DNA of 64,000 nucleotides, from assembly GCA_964627305.1 (NCBI GenBank), contig CAZVHP010000003.1:62001-126000 (forward strand). Reading direction: 5' to 3'. This document shows positions 7,715 to 16,096 of the stretch, one piece after another. Positions within the stretch are counted from its first letter, which is position 1, and each line of letters starts with the position of its first letter. The notes under the pieces were generated by a model that was given only the letters and a program-made list of their open reading frames with translations, was not told the origin of the DNA and did no database searches. The position numbers and the translations under genes are program-made. This DNA is from WJKG01 sp964627305 (GTDB taxonomy: Bacteria > Zixibacteria > MSB-5A5 > GN15 > FEB-12).

Positions 7715-9052
7715 ATGAAGCCGGGAAGTGTTGACTGGCGGCGATGTCTTGGCGACCCGGCGCATTTCGCGCGCGAGGTTCTCGGGCAGCGGCTGCATCC
7801 GGGGCAGGCGGCGTGGCTGACCAATTCGCGGTGTCGGGAGAATCTGCTGGCGACCGGTAATCGGTGGGGGAAATCGTTCGTATCGGCAGTGAAGCTGGTG
7901 CATGCCGCGCTGTTTCGGGTGCGTTCGACCCGTTTCGATGGATCGGGACGCTACCGGGCCGTGGTGGCTTCGATTACCCAGGAGCAGGCGAACCTTGTGT
8001 TCGATCAGGCCGTGCGGCTGGTGCACCAGTCGCCCCTGCTGGCGCCACTGGTTGGCTCGCTGGTGCGGACGCCCTTTCCGCGCCTGACTTTGGGTAATGG
8101 CGCCACCATTGAGTCGCGGTCTACCCAGAACAGGGGGCAGTATCTGCTGGGCAATGATTATGACCTGTTCGTGTTCGACGAGGTGGCTTTCGAGAGCGAC
8201 GCCGAGTATGTGGTCGAGGAGGTCATCCAGATGCGACTGGCTGATCGTGAGGGGCGGCTGGACCTGGTATCGACTCCCAATGGCAAGAACTGGTTCTACA
8301 GGCGGGCGTGCGAATTGCAGTCAGGGGTGCGTCGGGGTTACTACCAGACGGGCGACAGCCGGGAGAATGTTGCCATATCGAGGCGGTTTCTGCACGAGCG
8401 GGTGCGTTGTTTTTCGGAGCGACGGGTTCGCCAGAACATCATGGGGCAGTTCGTGGACAGCGGCGGGGAGGTCATTCCCGGTGCTCATGTCGACCTGGCG
8501 CTGGCGCTGGAGGCGCGGTTGCGGCGTCGGGGCACGGCGGAGTCAGTCGGCGAAGGGCGCTATGTGACCGGCTGGGACCTGGCGCGCAAGCGGACGGCGA
8601 CTGTGGGCGTGACGGTGGCCCTCGTGGACGGGGTTGCGCGGGTCGTGGCGCTGGAGCGTTTTCAGCACCTTGACTGGCAGGTGGTGATCGAACGAATCAA
8701 GGCTCGTCAGCGGGGCTATCCGGGGCAGTTGGTTCTGGATGCAACCGGGCTGGGGGATGTTATTGCACAGCAGCTTGCCGAATACAATCCGCTGTGTTTC
8801 GTGTTCACGCCGGTGAGCAAATCGGAACTGCTGACCAATCTGGAGGTGATACATGCCCAGCGGCGAATCGCATACGGGCGCTGGGAGATTGCCGACAGTC
8901 AGGGGAGGGTATGGTCGCTGGAGGACGAGTTGCGGCAGGCGCGATGGGACGATAACAGCGAATGCGATGCGCTTATGGCGCTGGCCCTGGCGGTGTGGCC
9001 CCTGCACAGAGGAGGCCGGGCGGCCGTTCAGCCTCGGGTAGGACGCATTTGA
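7715..9052 (+). CDS. Phage terminase large subunit (packaging ATPase-nuclease)
   Basis: A complete 445-residue large terminase that would pump and cut DNA during capsid filling. The ATPase half has a Walker A variant GNRWGKS (48-54), Walker B LFVFDE (151-156) and the coupling motif STP (187-189). The nuclease half has the three RNase H-fold acidic residues expected: D288 in GWDLA, D342 in DATGLGD and D418 in ECDAL. All key residues are present, so the enzyme looks functional and not decayed. It is coupled to the portal gene by a one-base gap. No clear small-terminase gene precedes the pair, unlike in most phages. Confidence 0.9.
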   Translation: MKPGSVDWRRCLGDPAHFAREVLGQRLHPGQAAWLTNSRCRENLLATGNRWGKSFVSAVKLVHAALFRVRSTRFDGSGRYRAVVASITQEQANLVFDQAVRLVHQSPLLAPLVGSLVRTPFPRLTLGNGATIESRSTQNRGQYLLGNDYDLFVFDEVAFESDAEYVVEEVIQMRLADREGRLDLVSTPNGKNWFYRRACELQSGVRRGYYQTGDSRENVAISRRFLHERVRCFSERRVRQNIMGQFVDSGGEVIPGAHVDLALALEARLRRRGTAESVGEGRYVTGWDLARKRTATVGVTVALVDGVARVVALERFQHLDWQVVIERIKARQRGYPGQLVLDATGLGDVIAQQLAEYNPLCFVFTPVSKSELLTNLEVIHAQRRIAYGRWEIADSQGRVWSLEDELRQARWDDNSECDALMALALAVWPLHRGGRAAVQPRVGRI

Positions 9053-9128
9053 AATCAGAAGGGGATGAGGGGATGTTCTCTGAGTGTCCGAGTCTGCGTA
9101 CCGTCCCGGCCTTTGTTGAAAAGAGGAA

Positions 9129-9163
9129 ACGCCTTCTTAGTGGAAGGTCACCTGGGAAGGCGT
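9129..9163 (-). terminator. Terminator of the embedded PEP-CTERM gene
   Basis: On the minus strand the 8-bp stem ACGCCTTC / GAAGGCGT encloses a 19-base loop and is followed by TTCCTCTTTT. It is about 40 bases past the stop of the PEP-CTERM gene and would also separate it from the terminase gene. Confidence 0.5.
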
Positions 9164-9202
9164 CTCGGGATAGGGGGGGAAGTCTTTCCCGCGACTGTCC
9201 GC

Positions 9203-9508
9203 TTATTTGTTCCGTCGCGCCAGATAGATCCCAGCCAGGCCGGTCGCCATCAGGATCAGGGTGGTCGGCTCGGGAACAGCAGGCGGATCGTCAGAGTGAT
9301 GATTCGTCACATGCCCGTCGGGAGTAAGCGCAGTCATGTCATATACATACTGAGTCGTAATGGTCCCGTCGGGACCGGTTGGCGTGCCGCCTTTCACGAA
9401 ATTGAAACCATGAACGTCGGAAAAGGTCACGCCCAGCGCCAGCATGAAGACCAGTAACGCTATGATCCACTTGAACGGATGTGATGCCTTGGTCTGGGTT
9501 TTTCTCAT
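9203..9508 (-). CDS. Short PEP-CTERM protein embedded in the phage-like island
   Basis: A 101-residue exported protein: basic start, hydrophobic segment near 13-30, a short Gly/Thr/Asp-rich mature region, then VPEPTT, a membrane stretch and a terminal RRNK, so it carries a full PEP-CTERM sorting signal. It is the only minus-strand gene in the island and lies between terminase and protease. The ATG at 9508 follows TTAGG at 7 bases; an in-frame TTG at 9538 would add ten non-signal residues. It has its own sigma-54-type promoter (9558-9574) and its own terminator (9129-9163), like a phage moron. The mature region resembles nothing I recognise. Confidence 0.85.
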   Translation of the reverse strand: MRKTQTKASHPFKWIIALLVFMLALGVTFSDVHGFNFVKGGTPTGPDGTITTQYVYDMTALTPDGHVTNHHSDDPPAVPEPTTLILMATGLAGIYLARRNK

Positions 9509-9557
9509 AATCGCACCTAAGTTGTTGGAAACAGACAAACTACCTCATTCGATACCA

Positions 9558-9574
9558 AAGCAATCGCGGTGCCG
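9558..9574 (-). promoter_or_regulatory. Sigma-54 (-24/-12) promoter of embedded PEP-CTERM gene
   Basis: The minus strand reads CGGCACCGCGATTGCTT, with GG and GC exactly 10 bases apart and near-consensus flanks. The expected start is near 9548, giving a leader of about 40 bases. No GTGTCC dyad is visible near it. A TGTTA-N9-TAACA repeat lies further upstream, within 9618-9640. Confidence 0.75.
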
Positions 9575-9764
9575 TTAGGGGTGCGGCTGGCATCTTGAGG
9601 TCGTATGTTCTTGCTCCACAAACTGTTAACACATTCCTAACAAAACAGTACTGATTTGGTGGCGAATATCAGATAATGCACTACTTTGCACACAATTACT
9701 ACAACTGTGCAGCAATTGGCCTGAGGGGCGGCATTGGTAAAGGAGACAACAGATTGGAGCCCAT

Positions 9765-11360
9765 ATGGATGAGCGCATAGGACGGATTGTCGCCCGGCTT
9801 TCGGAGGGGGATACTCCGGGGGTTGAGGCGGAACAGATTGATCGTATCAATCGGAATGTCTCGCCGGAGCAGCCGGTGCGTGCGGGGGAGGTTTACATCC
9901 GGCGAATGCTGATTTTATCGGACCGGGTTAACAGCTTTGGTGGGCGTTTTCCGGCCGAAGAACATGCCCGTCTGGCCGAGTTGCTGGTGGACTCGCCGGT
10001 GCTGATCGGTCACCGCAAGGACAGTCTGCCGATCGGGCGGACGTTCCACGCGGAGTGTGTCAGTCGTGGGGGCATCCGCTGGGTGCTGAGTTACTTCTAT
10101 TGGCTGAAGGCTACCCGTGGAGCTGAGGATTTGCGGCGGCAGATTGATCAGGGGATTGTCAAGGAGTGTTCGATTGGGTTCGTATTCGGGCGGGCGGAGT
10201 GCTCCATTTGCGGGTGCGATATCCGCGAATGCGAGCATGAGCCGTTGGCGAGCTACCGCGTGAGCGGGGTCGAGCGCCGCTGCTGGTTCGACTATCGGGA
10301 CATTCGCAAAGTATTGGAGACCTCGCTGGTCTACCGCGGGGCGACTCCGGACACGCGGGTGGGCAGCGAACTGGCCGAGGAGTCGGTCATCGTGCCGGTT
10401 CTGCAAGCGGGCGCGGGAGAGAATGATGCGCCGGCACAACCGGAACCCCTGATGATGGAAGCGCTCAACCCCGTGGAGCGGTGCCTGGTGATGCCTCGTT
10501 ATGACGGGGTGCCGGTGCGGTTGCAGATTGGGGAATCGAAGGTTGTACTGATGTCGGTCGAGGGGCGACAGCTCGCGGACATGGGCGGGGTCGTGTCTTG
10601 CAGCCGAATGCATGGGGGTGCGACCGAAAGCCTGCCGGACGACTCGTGCGAGAACACGCGGGCTGTCACACTGGCCGGTTTGCTGGTGGGGTATCGCGGC
10701 AAATCGCGCTGCCCCGTTGAGCAGGTGCAACGCTACCTGCACGGTCTGCCGGGACCGGTCACGCGGCTTGCGTTGATGCTGTGGCCGGGTCAGCAGGGGC
10801 AGGTTCATCTGCGGTCGCGCGGTGCGCTGTCGATCCGGGTCATGCCGCACGAGTGTGTACGGGTGCACCAGTTGCCGGGGGCGGTGGCGCGAGTGAGCAG
10901 CCGCGACGGCGGGTGGGTGTGTCTGCTCGATTCACCGCCGCGGGTGTTCGCGGTGAGCGGGAGCGACCTTGAACGGGCCGGTGGCAGTTTCGGCTGGCTG
11001 GTGCAGGCGGAGAGCGCGGTGTATCTGCTGCTGGCCGACGGCAAGGGGACGCAGTGCTGGCGACTGGCCGGGGCGGACCTCGGTTCATTTGGTTGCGGGC
11101 GTGGCCGTGGTTGTCTGGCCGAACGGATGGAGGCACCGCCGGACGATGTCGGGGTGGGTGCGTATGTCGGCGCGCCGGTGATGACCCGGCGGGGAACACA
11201 GGGCGCGTGGCGGCTGGAGGCGTCCGAGGCGTCATTCGACGGGATGAGCCTGCGGCCGATTGTGCTCAGGGGGTGCGTGAGGCACCTGCTGCGGCCGGGC
11301 GCGGGTCAGGTCGCCGGCGGGAGTTTCACGAATGAAGAAGGTGATTTGGATGAGAAGTAA
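9765..11360 (+). CDS. Prohead maturation protease fused to a ligase-like domain
   Basis: A 531-residue two-part protein. Residues 45-200 match HK97-type prohead serine proteases: H83 in GHRKD followed by PIGR, the nucleophile S136 in ECSIGF, then a C-x2-C-x-C...C-x-H knuckle (146-158) and the LETSLVYRGATP strand. It would trim capsid precursors. Residues 235-310 resemble an ATP-dependent DNA ligase adenylation core. RYDG (245-248) stands where K-x-DG is expected, then S-x-EG (264-267), and LAGLLV (303-308) where LDGEL is expected. The catalytic Lys and Glu are thus replaced, so ligase activity is unlikely. The remaining 200 residues are unassigned. The ATG at 9765 has GGAG at 5 bases. Confidence 0.75.
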   Translation: MDERIGRIVARLSEGDTPGVEAEQIDRINRNVSPEQPVRAGEVYIRRMLILSDRVNSFGGRFPAEEHARLAELLVDSPVLIGHRKDSLPIGRTFHAECVSRGGIRWVLSYFYWLKATRGAEDLRRQIDQGIVKECSIGFVFGRAECSICGCDIRECEHEPLASYRVSGVERRCWFDYRDIRKVLETSLVYRGATPDTRVGSELAEESVIVPVLQAGAGENDAPAQPEPLMMEALNPVERCLVMPRYDGVPVRLQIGESKVVLMSVEGRQLADMGGVVSCSRMHGGATESLPDDSCENTRAVTLAGLLVGYRGKSRCPVEQVQRYLHGLPGPVTRLALMLWPGQQGQVHLRSRGALSIRVMPHECVRVHQLPGAVARVSSRDGGWVCLLDSPPRVFAVSGSDLERAGGSFGWLVQAESAVYLLLADGKGTQCWRLAGADLGSFGCGRGRGCLAERMEAPPDDVGVGAYVGAPVMTRRGTQGAWRLEASEASFDGMSLRPIVLRGCVRHLLRPGAGQVAGGSFTNEEGDLDEK

Positions 11361-11664
11361 TGATCGGCACGAGGCGAGCGGCTGGTTCAATTATCACTTG
11401 CCGGGCCTGATCACGGTCGTGGTCAGTATGGTGGCGGCCTACTTCCTGACGATTCAGTCGCTGAAGGTGGAGCTGGCGGCCAAGGCAGAGGGCGTGATGG
11501 TTGAGACGCTGGATCGGAAGCTGGCGACCTTCGAGGTGCTGCTTCGTGAGGGGGTGGTCAGCCGGGAGCAGTTCTATCAGTTCTCGCGGCAGGTGGAGTC
11601 GCGGCTGTCGCGGATTGAATACTATCTCAAAGAGCAAACAGGGGGCAGGTGTGAAGAACCATGA
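11332..11664 (+). CDS. Small membrane protein with coiled coil
   Basis: 110 residues: one transmembrane helix near 24-42, then a charged helical region with heptad spacing to about 100. It overlaps the end of the protease gene by 29 bases and the start of the next gene by 14, so it is translationally linked to the capsid operon. The topology is shared by XhlA-like and Rz-like phage lysis proteins, but no family motif is visible. The alternative start at residue 7 (ATG) would also keep the membrane helix. Confidence 0.6.
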   Translation: MKKVIWMRSNDRHEASGWFNYHLPGLITVVVSMVAAYFLTIQSLKVELAAKAEGVMVETLDRKLATFEVLLREGVVSREQFYQFSRQVESRLSRIEYYLKEQTGGRCEEP

Positions 11665-12154
11665 GTCACAGCAGATGGCAACGGTATCGGAAACGGCGCG
11701 GGCGATTCGAGGGGCAGTGGAGCTGATCCGAGACGAATCGCTGGCGGTGATGGATTTCGATGAGCTGTGTGGCCGTCTGGAGGCGGCATCGTTGATGCTC
11801 GGGCGGCTGGACCGGGCCGAGGCAGAACTGGCGGTGCTCAGGCAGGACCTCACGGGTCGCATTGCGGGGATGGCGCGGGCCTCGGCGGTTGCGCGCGGCA
11901 CGCGGCGTGATCTGGAGACGGCAAGCGAGCTTACGGAGCGTCTGCCGCTCATGTCGGCGCGGGAGCTGGTGCGGTGTTATGGTCGGGTAGCGGCCCGATT
12001 CCGGGATACATTCCCGGCCAGCATGTCAGCGGTGACATCGTGTACGCGAACACCACACGGGCAGTGGCGCAGAACCGATGAACACACCGCGCCTTTGCAA
12101 CAGGCACTGACGGGGTTGGTAGACGACACGAGGGACCATCGGTCCCGGCCATGA
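11651..12154 (+). CDS. Helical hypothetical protein of the capsid operon
   Basis: 167 residues from a GTG at 11651; an ATG at 11675 is the alternative. Residues 10-120 are almost wholly helical and rich in Ala, Glu, Arg and Leu, without cysteines forming a site, so a scaffold or structural role before capsid assembly is conceivable. The last 45 residues are of low complexity and may be poorly conserved. Position just ahead of the decoration and capsid genes is where scaffolding proteins often lie in phages. No family recognised. Confidence 0.45.
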   Translation: MKNHESQQMATVSETARAIRGAVELIRDESLAVMDFDELCGRLEAASLMLGRLDRAEAELAVLRQDLTGRIAGMARASAVARGTRRDLETASELTERLPLMSARELVRCYGRVAARFRDTFPASMSAVTSCTRTPHGQWRRTDEHTAPLQQALTGLVDDTRDHRSRP

Positions 12155-12192
12155 GGGAGTATCTCCCGGCCGCAGGATGTGTGTGGGCAGCA

Positions 12193-12219
12193 TCGCTCAG
12201 GACGTTTGAGCCTGAGCGA
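12193..12219 (+). other. Perfect hairpin between capsid-operon genes
   Basis: A 9-bp perfect stem TCGCTCAGG / CCTGAGCGA (12193-12201 and 12211-12219) with a 9-base loop, in the only gap over 100 bases between the protease and capsid genes. There is no T-run after it, so it is not a standard terminator. It could be an mRNA processing or attenuation element. Confidence 0.45.
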
Positions 12220-12272
12220 GAATATGAGCAAGAGCATGAACATGAGAATGAAGCAAAACGGGGGCAGAACCC

Positions 12273-12686
12273 ATGACAGTGAGAGAACAGAATCTGGACA
12301 CGATTGCGCCGGTGCTGGCGACATTCGAGGTCAATCGAACGACTGGAACAGATGATCTGGCAGCAGATGACATCGGCTGCGCGGTGACCCTGACCAGCGG
12401 TGGCAAGGCTACGGCTATCGGCGCGGGGGAGGTGCTGGTCGGGCGGCTGATCAGTGTGACCACGCGCGAGAACGAGGCGACGCTGGCGACGGTGCAGGTG
12501 GGCGGAATCTGCCGTCTGGCGATTTCGACTACGTATCCGCAGGTGGGCGACCGCGTCGTAGGCGGCGCGGCCGGAACAGTGAGACAGGCTCCGGCGGTTG
12601 CCAGCGACCCGGCGGGGGGCAATGTGGCCCGCGGCACGGTGCTGGCGGTCAACGGCACCACTGATGCAGTAATCCTGCTGAATTAG
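12273..12686 (+). CDS. Capsid decoration-like protein (DUF2190-like)
   Basis: 137 residues, all beta and rich in Val, Thr, Gly and Ala, with repeated short strands. It ends in a GTVLAVNGTTDAVILLN-type strand, as in phage head-decoration and DUF2190 proteins that trimerise on the outer capsid surface. It sits directly before the major capsid gene, the usual place for decoration proteins. The ATG at 12273 follows a GGGGGCAG ribosome site. Identification is by composition, length and position and less by specific residues. Confidence 0.6.
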   Translation: MTVREQNLDTIAPVLATFEVNRTTGTDDLAADDIGCAVTLTSGGKATAIGAGEVLVGRLISVTTRENEATLATVQVGGICRLAISTTYPQVGDRVVGGAAGTVRQAPAVASDPAGGNVARGTVLAVNGTTDAVILLN

Positions 12687-12700
12687 GGAAAGGAGCATCC

Positions 12701-13804
12701 ATGGATTTCGAACGATTTCTTAACAGCGAGGCCCTGAGTCGTCTGGAGGGGGCGATCAGCAGCGACAGTGGCGGGGTGCGTTGCGATCTGGACCGGGCGG
12801 CGAGCCTTGAAATTACCCGTGAGCAGTATCAGGAGGCGGACAACCGCGGGTTGACGCTTTCGGAGCTTCTGGAGGCGGATGAGTATGATCCCTCGCCGGT
12901 CGGTTCCACACTGGATGCATTCGAGCGGCAGTTGCTGCTGGCCGGGATTCGGTTGGGCGGCAAACAGCCGACGACGGTGGAGCAGTTCTATCATCAGGCG
13001 CCGGCGTTGTTGCCGGAGTTCATGCGCCGGGAGATTCGTCGTGGTCAGGCGATGCGCCCGGAGGTAGGCAAGCTGGTGGCCAATAGCTCGACGGTGGCCA
13101 CGAATCGCTACACGCCGTTTCATGTTGACACCTCGGAGGCCGCGAGGTTCTCGCTGCGGCCGATTGGTGACGGGGCCGAGGTGCCCTCGTTGATTGTCAC
13201 CGAGCAGAACCACGCGCTGTCTGTCACTGACTACGGTTTGGCGCTGAAGGCCAGCTACAAGGCGCTTCGCTACCGCACGACGGCGCAGTTCCGGGTGTTG
13301 CTGTGGTATATCGGGTTCAAGCTGCAGACGGACAAGCTGGCGCTGCTGGTGGACTGCATCATCAACGGCGACGGCAATGACAACGCCGCCGGGGTGATCG
13401 AGACGGCGACCAGCGGTACTCTGGCCTATGAGGACCTGATTTCGCTGTGGGCGCAGTTTTCGCCCTTCGAGATGAACACGATCATCTGCCACGTCAACCA
13501 GATGAAGGCGATTCTGACGATGGACGAGTTCAAGGACCCGATGGCGGGGTATCGCTTCCAGCAGAAGGGGGACCTGTTCAGTCCGCTGGGAGCCTCGCTG
13601 GTGCGTTCCGACGACGTTGTCGGTGACCTGGTGGTCGGGCTGGATCGTCGCTTCGCAGTCGAGGAAGTCATCACGCAGCCGCTTACAATCGAGTATGACA
13701 AGGTAATCGAGCAGCGGTTTGAGGAAGCGGTGATTACCGAATCGGTCACGTATGCGAAAGTGATCAGCGACGCCTCCGTGGTGCTGGACGTCACTCACGG
13801 CTGA
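12701..13804 (+). CDS. Major capsid protein, HK97 fold
   Basis: 367 residues. The first 110 are helical and charged, fitting a delta/scaffold region that the upstream protease could remove. Residues 115-365 show HK97-fold features: an N-arm strand, GDGAEVP (156-162), a KASYKALRYR strand-turn (183-192), the spine-helix region and an NGDGND loop (222-227), then a P-domain with a FxxQ-x-KGDL stretch near 286-292. It is full length with no visible disruption. The ATG at 12701 follows AAAGGAG. The protein would form the shell around the portal vertex. Confidence 0.8.
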   Translation: MDFERFLNSEALSRLEGAISSDSGGVRCDLDRAASLEITREQYQEADNRGLTLSELLEADEYDPSPVGSTLDAFERQLLLAGIRLGGKQPTTVEQFYHQAPALLPEFMRREIRRGQAMRPEVGKLVANSSTVATNRYTPFHVDTSEAARFSLRPIGDGAEVPSLIVTEQNHALSVTDYGLALKASYKALRYRTTAQFRVLLWYIGFKLQTDKLALLVDCIINGDGNDNAAGVIETATSGTLAYEDLISLWAQFSPFEMNTIICHVNQMKAILTMDEFKDPMAGYRFQQKGDLFSPLGASLVRSDDVVGDLVVGLDRRFAVEEVITQPLTIEYDKVIEQRFEEAVITESVTYAKVISDASVVLDVTHG

Positions 13805-13857
13805 GTTACTGCCCCCGGGGTCTGACGTATCAGGCTCCGGGGGGCGGAAAGGATGTT

Positions 13858-15270
13858 ATGAAGAAGCTTCTGACGACAACGACAGCCTCGCACAGCCTGG
13901 CTCCGCCGGGGGCGCGTCGGCTGCTGCGGGTGCGATCGGGCGCGTATGCCGAGCGGCTGGTGGCGCTTCTGCACACGGCGCCGCATGAGCTGTATGTCGC
14001 CTGGGCCGATCCGCCGTACGAGGTCTGGTCGACGCCGCAGCTTGCGGTCGATGACCTCGCGGACCGGGGAGTTGACGCGCTCATGACCGATGCCGGGGAT
14101 ATCCAGATCATATATACGGAGTGGGCCTCGAGTTTTATCAAGACGGTCAGGATGGCCTTCGTCGAGGGGGCCTGGAGCGCCGGGTCACCGGTGGTGGTCT
14201 GCAATACCGGGCTGGCGACCGGCCCGACCATTGCCCGTGACAGTTCCGGGGCGATGTGGGCGGCATTTGTCAGGCTGGACGGTCCGTTCAGGTATCTGCA
14301 TGTGAAGCGTTCGATCGACGATGGCGCCACCTGGGGCAGCGGACCCGCCGATGAGGGAACCGTGCTGACCAGCGGCGTGTCTCAGGTCGATGCGAAGCTG
14401 CTGAGCGGCGCGAACGCCACCTGTCTGGTGTACACGCAACTCAACACCGAGCTGGTCATGCGCAGTTGTGAGACCGGCGGCAGTGCCTGGAGCGAGGCGT
14501 ATGTTGTGGTGAGCGATCCGGTGGTGGATGAGCACTTCGATGCCGCGGTATCGCCGGGCGGAATGTTGGGAATCGTGTATGACTCGGGGGATCTTCGCTA
14601 TCGCGAGTTCAACGGGGTGAACTGGTCGACGATTGCGGTGATCGATGCCGGCGGCGGCAGCTATCCGCAGTTGCGGTTTGAGGGGGAAGTGCCGGTGGTG
14701 TTCTACCTGAGCGAGTTTGCTGCGGATCATAGGCTACTGACTTACAGCCATCGTCGGACCGGCGCGTTCAGCCTGCCGGAGACAGTCGATCCGCAGACCG
14801 GGGTGTTTGACGCGGTGGTGCTCTACAATCAATTGAGCGCGTCATACGCCAATCTCACGTCCGAGGCTGCCGACGCTGCCCCGGCGGACATGGTGCACCC
14901 GGATTCCTCAGCGCTGGTGGCGCATCTCGGCGACGCGGTCTACCTGGGGCGTGACAAGCGCTTTCGGCTGGTGCGTGTTGACCTCAGTACGGCAGGTAGT
15001 GGCGGCGCTACGGCCGCAAGCTATTTTGACGGCAGCCAGTGGCGATTTTTCACGCCGGTAACCGGAAACTGCGAGTTCAACGCCAGCACGCAACTGGTGG
15101 TGCTGTTTCAGGACGATGAGGATCTACCGGACGAGTGGCAGCGCACGACGGTTAACGGTCAGTTGCGCTACTGGGTGCGTCTGGTGGTAACCTCACCGTA
15201 TGCGACGCCTCCGGTCGGCAGCCGGATCACGGCAATCGGCGATGTGCAGGCTGTGCAGGTGGGGAGGTAG
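13858..15270 (+). CDS. Beta-propeller adhesin-like structural protein
   Basis: 470 residues without a signal peptide. Residues 40-330 contain a series of about 40-50-residue four-stranded units with Asp-box-like turns (for example S-x-DDGATW near 150), as in sialidase-type beta-propellers. Residues 360-465 form a separate beta domain with a YFDGSQWRFF segment, similar to appended domains of phage fibre and tail proteins. It may be a receptor-binding or head-fibre protein. Its place between the capsid and connector genes is unusual for such a function. No catalytic residues can be assigned. Confidence 0.6.
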   Translation: MKKLLTTTTASHSLAPPGARRLLRVRSGAYAERLVALLHTAPHELYVAWADPPYEVWSTPQLAVDDLADRGVDALMTDAGDIQIIYTEWASSFIKTVRMAFVEGAWSAGSPVVVCNTGLATGPTIARDSSGAMWAAFVRLDGPFRYLHVKRSIDDGATWGSGPADEGTVLTSGVSQVDAKLLSGANATCLVYTQLNTELVMRSCETGGSAWSEAYVVVSDPVVDEHFDAAVSPGGMLGIVYDSGDLRYREFNGVNWSTIAVIDAGGGSYPQLRFEGEVPVVFYLSEFAADHRLLTYSHRRTGAFSLPETVDPQTGVFDAVVLYNQLSASYANLTSEAADAAPADMVHPDSSALVAHLGDAVYLGRDKRFRLVRVDLSTAGSGGATAASYFDGSQWRFFTPVTGNCEFNASTQLVVLFQDDEDLPDEWQRTTVNGQLRYWVRLVVTSPYATPPVGSRITAIGDVQAVQVGR

Positions 15271-15272
15271 CG

Positions 15273-16085
15273 ATGTCGTATACACATGTAGATGTTGTTC
15301 GGCACCACCTGGCGCCGCTGGGTGCGTCCGGCGAGGCGGTATATGACCAGATGGTGGTCGTTCCCGCAGACGGTGCGGTCCGCTTTTTTTCAGGCGAGGT
15401 TGCGGCCGAGTCGGTTGTGGTGAAATCGGTACGAGACGGCCAGCGCGTGCGCCGGCAGCTTCAGCTCAGCGGCGATCAGGTGGCGGTGGTCTCGGGCCCG
15501 GTGGTGCCGGGGACGGTGGTGGTGGCGTCTGACAGCTCGCTGGGGACCGTGTATGTGGAGAACCGGGATTACGTGATAGAGCACAGCACCGGGATGCTGA
15601 CGGTCAAGCCCGGCGGCGATATGACTGCGGGCATGACGGTGGTGGTGTGGTGCCTGCCGTACGTGGTGTATCAGCGGTCGGTTGACTACGCGCTCAATGC
15701 GACGAAGGCGGAACTGGTTCGGTTGAGTGGCGGTGGTATGATTGCGGGTGAGTTGGTGTGGGTGGACTATCGGCCGGTCTATGATGACTACACGGATGAG
15801 TTGATTGCTCAGGCGGTGACGGAGGCTAATGCCACGGTGGCGGCCGAAGTGGATCCGAGTCGGGAGTTCGGCACCGACCCGTTGCTGCAGGTGGCGGCGA
15901 CGTACCGTGCTCTCGCGGCGGTGGCGCGCAGTACGGCGGGGCGACGGCTCGGGAGTGTTCGTGGTACCGGCGGCCAGGCGCAGGCGTGGCTGACGTTGGC
16001 CGGGCAGTACGCCGAGCGGGCGGACCAGTTGTTGCGGTCGTTCCGGCCGCCATTCGAGAATCCGGCCGTACCACGCAGAAGCTGA
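15273..16085 (+). CDS. Head-tail connector (adaptor)-like protein
   Basis: 270 residues. The first half is beta-rich with a YVENRDYVIEHSTGMLTV strand pair near 92-109. The second half is helical, with a Y-T-D-E-L-I-x-Q-A-V start near 170 and regularly spaced Ala/Leu, resembling gp6-like adaptor proteins that bind beneath the portal. It begins two bases after the propeller gene stop and has GGGGAGG upstream. The fusion of a beta domain to an adaptor-like helical bundle is less common. Assigned mainly from position and helical pattern. Confidence 0.55.
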   Translation: MSYTHVDVVRHHLAPLGASGEAVYDQMVVVPADGAVRFFSGEVAAESVVVKSVRDGQRVRRQLQLSGDQVAVVSGPVVPGTVVVASDSSLGTVYVENRDYVIEHSTGMLTVKPGGDMTAGMTVVVWCLPYVVYQRSVDYALNATKAELVRLSGGGMIAGELVWVDYRPVYDDYTDELIAQAVTEANATVAAEVDPSREFGTDPLLQVAATYRALAAVARSTAGRRLGSVRGTGGQAQAWLTLAGQYAERADQLLRSFRPPFENPAVPRRS

Positions 16086-16096
16086 AAGGGGGCACA

